From positions 1,364,001-1,428,000 of the forward strand of contig NZ_CP100756.1 in NCBI RefSeq assembly GCF_024266705.1: 64,000 nt of DNA. The letters are read 5' to 3'. The position numbers and the translations under genes are program-made. The notes under the pieces are model-generated. The model was not told the DNA's origin. It did not search any database and worked only from the letters and a program-made list of their open reading frames with translations. Below are positions 18,199 to 24,875 of this stretch, piece after piece; position 1 is the first letter of the stretch, and each line of letters starts with the position of its first letter. This stretch comes from Natrinema gelatinilyticum (GTDB taxonomy: Archaea; Halobacteriota; Halobacteria; Halobacteriales; Natrialbaceae).

Positions 18199-19329
18199 TC
18201 ACTCGAGCCGTTCCAACACCGCGTCCTTCTCGTAGGACAGTGTGAGTGACCGCGAGCGGCCCCGGCCGTCGACGTCGGCGTAGTCTGCGTCGATGAGCCC
18301 GAGCTGGTCGAGTTTGTTGACGATCTCGGAGTAGCGCGTGTAGCCGAGGTCGGTTCGGTCGTGGAAGGCGTCGTAGACCGCACCGGCCTGATCCCCGTCG
18401 TGTTCCGCGATCACTTCGAGGAGCATTCGCTCCGTGTCGGTCAGTCCCGACAGCGAGCGCGAGAGGTTGATGTACTTCGACTTCTCGTAGGCTTCCTCGA
18501 CATCCTGGCGCTCGACGGTGCGACTGGCCCGCATCTCGGCGTTCAGCCCGGCCCGACGCAACAGATCGATGCCGACCCGGAGGTCGCCGCTGTCGGCAGT
18601 GAGTTCCGCGACGTACTCGAGCGTGTCCCGGTCGATGACGCCATCGTGGAACCCTCGCGTGACGCGTTCGGCGAGGATGTCGACGATCTCCGGTTGGTCG
18701 TATACCGGGAAGTAGACGTCTTCGGGACGGAAGACGCTCTGGACGCGGGAGTCGAGTTCGTCGATCACGTCCAGCGCGGGATCGGAGGAGACGACGATGA
18801 CGCCGATCTTTGCGCCGGGATACTCCTCGTGGGCGCGCAACAGCGAATAGAGCGTGTCGCTGGCCTCGTTCTCGTAGAAGAGGTAGTTGATGTCGTCGAG
18901 CGCCACGACGAGAACCCGATCCTCCTCGACGAGTTTCTCGGCGATCTGGCCGAACAGTTTTTTGAACGAAATACCAGAAGAGGGCGGTTCGTAATCGAAC
19001 GTCCCCTCGAACAGCCGTGAGAACACCGAGTAACGGGTCGCGTTGACCTGACAGTTGACCCGGATCGTCCGAACCTCGCTCGTCTGGGCGCCCACCTCGT
19101 CGAACAGCTTCTGCATCGCCGTCGTTTTCCCGGTGCCCGGCGGCCCACGGACCATGACGTTCAGCGGCCGCGACCCACGAACCGACGGGCGCAACGCGTA
19201 CGTCAGGCTCTGGGTCTGGCCCTCGCGGTGCTTGAACGTCTCGGGGACGTAGTCGATTTCGAAGACGTGCTCGTTCTTGAACACGGATTCGTCCCACGAC
19301 AACATTCCCCCGTCGGGGTCGTCTGCCAT
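18199..19329 (-). CDS. cdc6: Orc1/Cdc6-family replication initiator
   Basis: A 376-residue AAA+ protein. It shows Walker A (VRGPPGTGKTTAMQKLF), Walker B (VLVVALDDINYLF, with DD in place of DE), sensor 1 (GVIVVSSDP), sensor 2 (SGDLRVGIDLLRRAG) and a C-terminal winged helix (YSEIVNKLDQLGLIDADYAD). Haloarchaea carry many Orc1/Cdc6 paralogs; some sit beside origins and bind origin recognition boxes, others do not. I looked for repeated G-rich origin boxes around this gene and saw none, so I cannot call an origin. The ATG at 19329 (MADDPDGG) is favoured over a longer reading to 19416. Confidence 0.92.
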   Translation of the reverse strand: MADDPDGGMLSWDESVFKNEHVFEIDYVPETFKHREGQTQSLTYALRPSVRGSRPLNVMVRGPPGTGKTTAMQKLFDEVGAQTSEVRTIRVNCQVNATRYSVFSRLFEGTFDYEPPSSGISFKKLFGQIAEKLVEEDRVLVVALDDINYLFYENEASDTLYSLLRAHEEYPGAKIGVIVVSSDPALDVIDELDSRVQSVFRPEDVYFPVYDQPEIVDILAERVTRGFHDGVIDRDTLEYVAELTADSGDLRVGIDLLRRAGLNAEMRASRTVERQDVEEAYEKSKYINLSRSLSGLTDTERMLLEVIAEHDGDQAGAVYDAFHDRTDLGYTRYSEIVNKLDQLGLIDADYADVDGRGRSRSLTLSYEKDAVLERLE

Positions 19330-19388
19330 CACTTTCACCACGCTTTCGAACTCACTTAGTTGTTTGCCGAATTCCAGGCACGTCCGGG

Positions 19389-19556
19389 TCAGGCGGCCTC
19401 GATCCGCTCGAGCCACCGATCGAGGTCGGCCGGAGCGATTCGATCGTGGTGTGCGACGCGAGTGTGCGCTCGTGCGAGCCTCGCTGCCTCCCGGTCGGCG
19501 TCACAGCGGAGTTCGAAGGAACAGCCGTCCCGCGGACACTCGAATTGGTATGGCAT
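19389..19556 (-). CDS. 55-residue Cys/His protein (DUF1059-like)
   Basis: ATG at 19556 gives MPYQFECPRDGCSFELRCDA followed by DREAARLARAHTRVAHHDR and a C-terminal helix (DLDRWLERIEAA). The pattern CPRDGC...C...H-x4-HH resembles a C2H2 zinc finger or a DUF1059-type mini-domain. The frame has clean haloarchaeal codon use. It lies 59 bp upstream of the Orc1/Cdc6 start on the same strand, so the pair may be cotranscribed. Function unknown. Confidence 0.6.
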   Translation of the reverse strand: MPYQFECPRDGCSFELRCDADREAARLARAHTRVAHHDRIAPADLDRWLERIEAA

Positions 19557-19757
19557 ATCATAGCGTTACAGCGGAGCGTGCAAAAGATTCGCACTTGCAT
19601 GCCCCGCCGTTCGCCGGCCGTGACGGCGATCGGTTTGCGTATCGAGGCCTGGACCTCGATCTAGTAGATCCGATCGGTGCCTGCCGTCGCTCCGAACGGC
19701 TGGTGTCGCCACCGGACACATCTCGACTCGGGACGCGACCGCCGCCGACGGCAGCGG

Positions 19758-20534
19758 TTACGGCTTCTGATCGGTTCGATGGCCGATCGTTCGTCCAGTG
19801 AGTCGCTGTGCCAGGCCTCGAACCCGGTCGAGCATCGGTCCGAGGACCGGGTTCGCAGTCACAGCGACGTAGACCGGTACGGGCTCGTATCGGCCGGTTT
19901 CGAGAGTTCGCAATGCGGCCGCCGTCGCCCGATGGTTCCCGTCAGCGACGAACCAGGGAGTCGCGCCGCGTCTGGTCCGCACCACCAGCGGGTCGAACCG
20001 CGCTCCGGCGGCGAGGTCGTCGCGGTACGCTCGGATCACTTCGGCGTCGATTCCCGCCGACTCGAGCGGACCGAACCCCTCGTCGCGAACCCGCTCTGCC
20101 ACGCCGAACAGCGTGCCGTCCGTGGAGACGGCACGCCACAGGAGGTCGTCCGGCCCGTCCACTGGGCGGAGATTACCGAACCGTTCCCGGTCGAGGTCGA
20201 GCCGATACCATCGAATCGGTCGCTCTCGCCAGACGAACGCCGCCGCTCCGGGCTTCGCAGAGAGGAGCGCGTCGAGCACCGCCGTGTTCGCCGGGCCGGA
20301 CTCGAAATCGACGGTCAGCGTTCTGCCGTCGGTCTCGTGCTCGAGCCACTCCCGAAGCACGCGCTCTTCGAGGACTCGTTCGGGCGTCCGTTGCGCCGAC
20401 GGCTCACGCGGCGTGCGAGACGGGTCTGCTCGGGGTGGGCGTCGAGACACGACCGACTCCTCCGGACGGAAACTATGGTATCCAATGGCATATACCCGCG
20501 GGAGGCGGCTGTTTCCCGCCTGTAATGAGTCCAT
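19758..20534 (-). CDS. ParB/Srx-like fold protein, unknown function
   Basis: A reading frame of 258 residues. The C-terminal half contains DPLVVRTRRGATPWFVADGNHRATAAALRTLETG, where VADGNHR is the signature of the ParB/sulfiredoxin-like nuclease fold (G-x-H-R binds nucleotide). The central part (FVWRERPIRWYRLDLDRERF) looks like a DUF1015-type neighbour. The first 50 or so residues are Arg/Pro-rich and poorly protein-like, so the true start may be a GTG near codon 53. The gene lies alone, divergent from the dehydrogenase cluster. Confidence 0.6.
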   Translation of the reverse strand: MDSLQAGNSRLPRVYAIGYHSFRPEESVVSRRPPRADPSRTPREPSAQRTPERVLEERVLREWLEHETDGRTLTVDFESGPANTAVLDALLSAKPGAAAFVWRERPIRWYRLDLDRERFGNLRPVDGPDDLLWRAVSTDGTLFGVAERVRDEGFGPLESAGIDAEVIRAYRDDLAAGARFDPLVVRTRRGATPWFVADGNHRATAAALRTLETGRYEPVPVYVAVTANPVLGPMLDRVRGLAQRLTGRTIGHRTDQKP

Positions 20535-20564
20535 TCTCGTCGATAACCGTCCGCTATCGGCGAC

Positions 20565-20572
20565 AAATTTTA
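20565..20572 (+). promoter_or_regulatory. TATA-like box for the dehydrogenase cluster
   Basis: AAATTTTA stands out in GC-rich DNA. Its centre lies 28 bp before the GTG at 20597, the spacing expected for a leaderless haloarchaeal transcript. No other AT-rich box occurs before the dehydrogenase gene, so this is the likely promoter of the whole cluster. Confidence 0.45.
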
Positions 20573-20596
20573 CTGGAGGGGGTGGTACGGGGACGA

Positions 20597-20764
20597 GTGA
20601 CTGTATCCGAAACGCAGGTCACGTCGATTCGGACCGACGAGTACGGACCGTGGCCGGACGCCCCGTCACCCGAACGGGAGTTGGCCCTGCAAACGCTGCA
20701 GCCCTGCCGGAAGAACGGAACGGGCGTCGAGATCGGTCCCGATGAGACCGCGTGGAGAGCGTAA
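20597..20764 (+). CDS. Possible 55-residue leader gene of the dehydrogenase/PTPS cluster
   Basis: A GTG-initiated frame of 55 residues (TVSETQVTSIRTDEYGPWPD..., ending PDETAWRA) lies downstream of a well-placed TATA-like box and ends 4 bp before the dehydrogenase ATG. Size, acidic composition and tight spacing fit a small translated first gene. It could instead be an untranslated leader that happens to be open. No family recognised. Confidence 0.35.
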   Translation: MTVSETQVTSIRTDEYGPWPDAPSPERELALQTLQPCRKNGTGVEIGPDETAWRA

Positions 20765-20768
20765 CCCG

Positions 20769-21830
20769 ATGACGGCACAATCGGTGTACTTCACGGGACC
20801 CCGCCAGATCGAGGTCCGAGAGACGACGGTGTCCGATCCTGGCCCGGACGAACTCGCGGTGACGGCGACGGTGTCCGCCATCAGTTCCGGGACGGAGCTG
20901 TTACTCTATCGGGGCGACATGAACCCCGAAATCGCCGCGGACGAGACGCTCGAATCGCTCGCCGGGTCCTTCTCCTACCCGTTCCTGTACGGCTACGCGG
21001 TCGTCGGCACGGTGACCGCTGTCGGCGCGGACGTAGACCCCGCGTGGCGCGACGAGACGGTACTCGCGTTCCACCCTCACGCCAGCGAATTCGTCATCGG
21101 TGTCGACGAAGTGTGCGTCGTCCCGGACGACGTGTCGCCCGCGGCGGCAGCGTTTCTCCCGAACGTCGAAACGGCGGTCAATCTCGTTCTGGACGGGAAG
21201 CCCCGCATCGGCGAACGAGTGGCCGTGTTCGGCCAGGGCGTCGTCGGGTTGTTGACGACGGCACTGCTGGCCGAGGCCCCGCTTTCGTCGCTCGTGACCG
21301 TGGATCGGTACGAGAAGCGACGACAGCTCTCGGAGGCGTTCGGGGCCGATCAATGTCTCGATCCCGACGAAGCCGACCCGGTTGCAGCGATCGGCGAGTC
21401 GACGCTCCCCGATCGACCGGGGTCGCCATCCGGACGGACCGATCGGGAGCAATCCCCGCGTCGGGCGGATCTCGCGTACGAACTCTCCGGCGACCCTGCT
21501 GCGCTCGACGCCGCCATCGACGCGACCGGGTTCGGGGGCCGTGTCGTCGTCGGATCGTGGTACGGGACCAAAACGGCCGAACTGTCGCTCGACGGGCGGT
21601 TTCACCGGAGCCGAATCCGCCTGATCAGCAGCCAGGTGAGCACGATCGCACCGTCGCTCCGCGGCCGCTGGACCGTGGCGCGCCGGCTGGCAACTGCGTG
21701 GCAGCGCCTCGAAGACCTCGAGACGGACCGTCTGGTGACCCACCGCATCCCCGTCGAGAACGCCCCGGAAGCGTACTCTCTGCTGGACGAGCGCCCGGAT
21801 GAAGCAGTTCAGGTACTTCTGACGTACTGA
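20769..21830 (+). CDS. MDR-superfamily dehydrogenase lacking zinc cysteines
   Basis: A 353-residue medium-chain dehydrogenase/reductase. GroES-like part: VSAISSGTELLLYRGDM, FLYGYAVVGTVTAVG. Rossmann part: GERVAVFGQGVVGLLTTALL, with the loop Asp VDRYEKR suggesting NAD(H). The catalytic zinc Cys (usually GxCGTD) is replaced by SSGTE, and the four structural-zinc Cys are absent, so this is a zinc-independent MDR enzyme of the BchC-like or quinone-reductase type rather than a true alcohol dehydrogenase. A low-complexity insertion (PDRPGSPSGRTDREQSPRR) sits in the Rossmann half. Downstream genes PTPS, GT4 and methyltransferase follow co-directionally. Confidence 0.88.
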   Translation: MTAQSVYFTGPRQIEVRETTVSDPGPDELAVTATVSAISSGTELLLYRGDMNPEIAADETLESLAGSFSYPFLYGYAVVGTVTAVGADVDPAWRDETVLAFHPHASEFVIGVDEVCVVPDDVSPAAAAFLPNVETAVNLVLDGKPRIGERVAVFGQGVVGLLTTALLAEAPLSSLVTVDRYEKRRQLSEAFGADQCLDPDEADPVAAIGESTLPDRPGSPSGRTDREQSPRRADLAYELSGDPAALDAAIDATGFGGRVVVGSWYGTKTAELSLDGRFHRSRIRLISSQVSTIAPSLRGRWTVARRLATAWQRLEDLETDRLVTHRIPVENAPEAYSLLDERPDEAVQVLLTY

Positions 21831-21941
21831 TCGGTCCCGCCGTCCCTAGCGGTTGGCACCCGTCGAAACGGTGGATCACACCTTCCACGGCGGTTCGCAT
21901 CCCACCCCAGGCTTTTGGTTGCATACGTGGTCCGACGATGT

Positions 21942-22319
21942 ATGTACACAGTCACAGTCACCCGAGACTTCGTCGCTCAGCACTGGCTCACGGTTCCCGA
22001 CCCCGGACCCGAAGGGGACCTCCACTCCCACCACCTGACGGTAGAGGTCCAGCTAGAGGGGAGGCAACTCGGGGAGTACGGCTACCTCGTCGACATCGAC
22101 GACCTCAAAACGGTCGTCGACGGCCTGGTGGATCGGTATCGCGACGCGACGTTCAACGACCTCCCCGAATTCGAGGGGCATAACCCGAGCGTGGAGCGCT
22201 TCTCGCGGTTGTTCGCCGAGCGAGTCGCGGGCGAAATCGAGACGAACCGTCTCGACGCAGTCGAGGTGACCACGTGGGAAGAGGACGCGGCGGCCGCGTC
22301 CTACGCCACGACTGTCTGA
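21942..22319 (+). CDS. 6-pyruvoyl-tetrahydropterin synthase/QueD-like enzyme
   Basis: A 125-residue PTPS-fold protein. The metal-binding histidines are recognisable: H in VTRDFVAQHWL, and the pair in DLHSHHLTVEVQLEG (canonical HGH). The later YLVDIDDLKTVVDGLVDRY, NPSVERFSRLFAERV and VTTWEEDAAAASY blocks match the DFxxLK, PTxENLA and catalytic Glu regions. The catalytic Cys that precedes HGH in QueD and classical PTPS is missing; a Glu (PEGDLHSHH) occupies that neighbourhood, as in PTPS-III types. It probably acts on a dihydroneopterin-like substrate, not in queuosine synthesis. The glycosyltransferase ATG lies 4 bp after its stop. Confidence 0.87.
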   Translation: MYTVTVTRDFVAQHWLTVPDPGPEGDLHSHHLTVEVQLEGRQLGEYGYLVDIDDLKTVVDGLVDRYRDATFNDLPEFEGHNPSVERFSRLFAERVAGEIETNRLDAVEVTTWEEDAAAASYATTV

Positions 22320-22323
22320 TCCG

Positions 22324-23433
22324 ATGCAGCTGGGGGTACTCGTCTACGACAGCCTCGAGCGCACGTCCGGCGGCTACCGCTACGACCGGCGGATCGTCGC
22401 GGGACTCCGCGATCAGGGTCACGAGGTGACGGTCGTCGCGATTCCGCGCGACGGATACGTGACGAACTTGCTCGATAACGTCTCCCGGAGCGTCGCCGCG
22501 AACCTGGCCGGCCTCGACGTCGACGTGCTGTTGCAGGACGAACTCTGTCACCCGTCGCTCATCCGATACAACCGCCGGTGCGACGACGGCACGCCGGTGG
22601 TCTCCGTCGTTCACCACCTCCGCTGTCTAGAACAGCGGTCGACCTGGACCAACGCCCTCGTTCGAGCGATCGAACGACACTACCTCGAGACCGTCGACGC
22701 GTTCGTGTACAACAGCGAGCCCACTCGCGAGACCGTCGAGGCGCTCGTCGGTCCGACCCTGGGCGTCGTCGCGCCACCCGGCGGCGACCACGTCGACCCG
22801 GAAATCACGCGGCCACAGATTCGCAGGCGTGCCCGTGAGTCGGGGCCGTTGCGGATCGTCTTCGTGGGAACGCTCATCGAACGGAAGGGGCTCCACACCC
22901 TGCTCCGGGGGCTTTCCGCCTGCCCAGCCGACGAGTGGACGCTGACGGTAGTCGGCGACCCGACGGTGGATCGGGCGTACGTCCGTCGGATCGATGGGCT
23001 GATCGACACGCTAGGTATCGGCCCGTCGGTGACGGTCGCGGGCCGACTGTCCGATGCTGCGCTGACCGCGACCCTCCGGGACGGACACCTCCTCGCCGTT
23101 CCGTCCGACCACGAAGGGTTTGGGATGGTCTACCTCGAAGGAATGGGATTCGGAATGCCGGCGATCGCCTCTGCCGCCGGCGGCGCGAGCGAAATCGTCG
23201 CCGACGGGGAAACCGGGGTATTGGTTCCACCGGGCGATCCGGGAGCCGTTGCCGAGGCCGTGGGCCCGCTCGCGGCCGATCGCGAGCGCCTTGCCGAGAT
23301 GGGAGTCGCCGCTCGGGACGCCTACGACGCCCATCCCGACTGGAGGGACGCCGTGGACCGCATCGAGGCGTTCGTAACCGAGATCAGCGAGGCCACGAAA
23401 TCGCGGAGTCGTCCCCGTGACACTTGGACTTAA
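22324..23433 (+). CDS. GT4-family glycosyltransferase
   Basis: A 369-residue GT-B-fold retaining glycosyltransferase. The N-terminal domain begins MQLGVLVYDSLERTSGGYRYD. The nucleotide-sugar-binding half has RIVFVGTLIERKGLHTLL, LTVVGDPTVD and the E-x7-E motif HEGFGMVYLEGMGFGMPAIA. The C-terminus has DPGAVAEAVGPLAADRERLA. The donor and acceptor are not deducible. It starts 4 bp after the PTPS-like gene, implying a shared transcript and pathway; glycosylation of the pterin-type product is the simplest reading. It has no membrane segment. Confidence 0.9.
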   Translation: MQLGVLVYDSLERTSGGYRYDRRIVAGLRDQGHEVTVVAIPRDGYVTNLLDNVSRSVAANLAGLDVDVLLQDELCHPSLIRYNRRCDDGTPVVSVVHHLRCLEQRSTWTNALVRAIERHYLETVDAFVYNSEPTRETVEALVGPTLGVVAPPGGDHVDPEITRPQIRRRARESGPLRIVFVGTLIERKGLHTLLRGLSACPADEWTLTVVGDPTVDRAYVRRIDGLIDTLGIGPSVTVAGRLSDAALTATLRDGHLLAVPSDHEGFGMVYLEGMGFGMPAIASAAGGASEIVADGETGVLVPPGDPGAVAEAVGPLAADRERLAEMGVAARDAYDAHPDWRDAVDRIEAFVTEISEATKSRSRPRDTWT

Positions 23434-23463
23434 CCCGCCGCGAATAGAGGAGACGATAGAGGC

Positions 23464-24390
23464 GTGACCGAACCCGACCGATACTCGTTTCGCCGATACC
23501 TCGACGCCAAGCGAAGCGTCGACCGGCGTGCCCGGAACCAGCGCGTCGTCGACGCGTTTCGCCGCGCGCTCGAGAGAGTCGACGAACCGGCCGAACTCTT
23601 CGAAATCGGTGCCGGAACGGGCGCAATGGTCGACACGGTCCTCGAGTGGACGGGCGACACCGAGATCCGATACACGGCCATCGACGTCGACTCGGCCCTC
23701 GTCGAGGCCGCGACGGACAACATCGCCGACCGCGTGACGGGCCGAGGCCACGGGCCGACCGGATCGGACGAGCCAGTACGCGTCGACCGCGACAGAGCCA
23801 CGTTCGAGGTCGAGTTCCGCACTGGAGACGCGCTCGCCCACCTGTCTGGCGCCGAGGGGACGTACGACGCCGTCGTCGCTCAGGCCTTCCTCGACCTCAC
23901 GGACGTGCGGTCGGCGCTCGAGGCGGTCGCGACCAGCCTTCGACCGGGCGGCATCGCTTACTTCCCGATCACGTTCGACGGAGTGACGGCGTTTCTCCCG
24001 CCGATCGACTCCGATCTCGACGATCGCGTCGAACGCCGGTTTCACCGTCGGATGGACACGACCGAGAAGGTCGGCGGCGAGACCGGCGACAGTGAGGCCG
24101 GCCGCCACCTCCTCACCGCGATTCCGGCGACCGGCGGCCGGGTCGTCGCGGCAGGAGGGTCGGACTGGGTAGTGCGGCCGAGCGACGGCGAGTACGAGGC
24201 CGACGAGGCGTACTTTCTCCACCATATCGTCGACACTATCGAGTCCGCGCTCGAGGCCGACGGAGCGATCGACGACGAGCAGAGACGCGCGTGGGCGACG
24301 ACTCGCCACGAACAGATCGAAGCCGCAGATCTCGTCTACCTCGCCCACCAGTTGGACGTCCTCGGCCGGTGGCCAGCGTCGGCAGAGTGA
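23464..24390 (+). CDS. Class I SAM-dependent methyltransferase
   Basis: A 308-residue cytosolic methyltransferase. Motif I is LFEIGAGTGAMVDTVLEW, motif II IRYTAIDVDSALVEAA, motif IV TYDAVVAQAFLDLTD and post-motif LRPGGIAYFPITFDG. The C-terminal quarter (DEAYFLHHIVDTIESALEAD, RHEQIEAADLVYLAHQLD) is specific to this lineage. GTG start at 23464, 30 bp after the glycosyltransferase stop, so it is probably the last gene of the cluster. Its substrate is inferred to be the glycosylated product of the upstream enzymes, without direct evidence. Confidence 0.87.
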   Translation: MTEPDRYSFRRYLDAKRSVDRRARNQRVVDAFRRALERVDEPAELFEIGAGTGAMVDTVLEWTGDTEIRYTAIDVDSALVEAATDNIADRVTGRGHGPTGSDEPVRVDRDRATFEVEFRTGDALAHLSGAEGTYDAVVAQAFLDLTDVRSALEAVATSLRPGGIAYFPITFDGVTAFLPPIDSDLDDRVERRFHRRMDTTEKVGGETGDSEAGRHLLTAIPATGGRVVAAGGSDWVVRPSDGEYEADEAYFLHHIVDTIESALEADGAIDDEQRRAWATTRHEQIEAADLVYLAHQLDVLGRWPASAE

Positions 24391-24488
24391 GCGAGAATCG
24401 AACGAGCGGCGACCGTGGGGTCCGTCGGCGCGGTCGAGAGGTTGCTACCCCGGACGGTTATAGGTCGCCGGGAGGAGTAGCTCGAGTC

Positions 24489-24749
24489 ATGCACTGGGAA
24501 CGGCGACGCGATCTCGAGGGCGGGAAAGAACTTGGCGTCTGGCTCCTCGTCGACGACGGAACGGTCGAGGAGGAACTGTACGTCGAGTCTCACGAGTACC
24601 GTGGCGGGGGATTCGACGTCTATACCGCCACGCCCGACGGCGAGTGGACGCACGAGGGCGAGTTCGCGGACGTCTCGGCCGCCTTCGATCGGGCGCTCGA
24701 CGTGCTCGAGTCCAGTTCGCACCCCCTGGCTGGGCCAGACCCGGAGTGA
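24489..24749 (+). CDS. Small conserved-type haloarchaeal protein
   Basis: An 86-residue soluble protein starting MHWERRRDLEGGKELGVWLL. The alternating strands (GVWLLVDDGTVEEELYVESHEY, GFDVYTATPDGEWTHEGEFAD) and a C-terminal helix (VSAAFDRALDVLES) suggest a compact alpha+beta fold. ATG 24489 is preceded by AT-richer GGTTATAGG about 30 bp upstream, consistent with a leaderless promoter. I do not recognise a named family. Confidence 0.7.
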   Translation: MHWERRRDLEGGKELGVWLLVDDGTVEEELYVESHEYRGGGFDVYTATPDGEWTHEGEFADVSAAFDRALDVLESSSHPLAGPDPE

Positions 24750-24875
24750 CATCCGCTCCGCCCTGATAGGCGAGGCGCTCTCCTCATACGTCCGTAACGG
24801 TGGTCCCGGGAGTGCGGTCGCGTCGACGGGCACGGACGCCTCTTCGATCGGACGCCGTTCCCGTCAACGAAATCG

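Noticed and set aside
18140..19560. Replication origin beside the Orc1/Cdc6 gene
   Set aside because: No repeated G-rich origin recognition boxes or long AT-rich unwinding element could be seen on either side.
24783..24810. Possible third copy of the 81-bp palindromic element
   Set aside because: Only CTCATACG...GTAACG matches, with a gap, and no second arm; too weak to list as a repeat.
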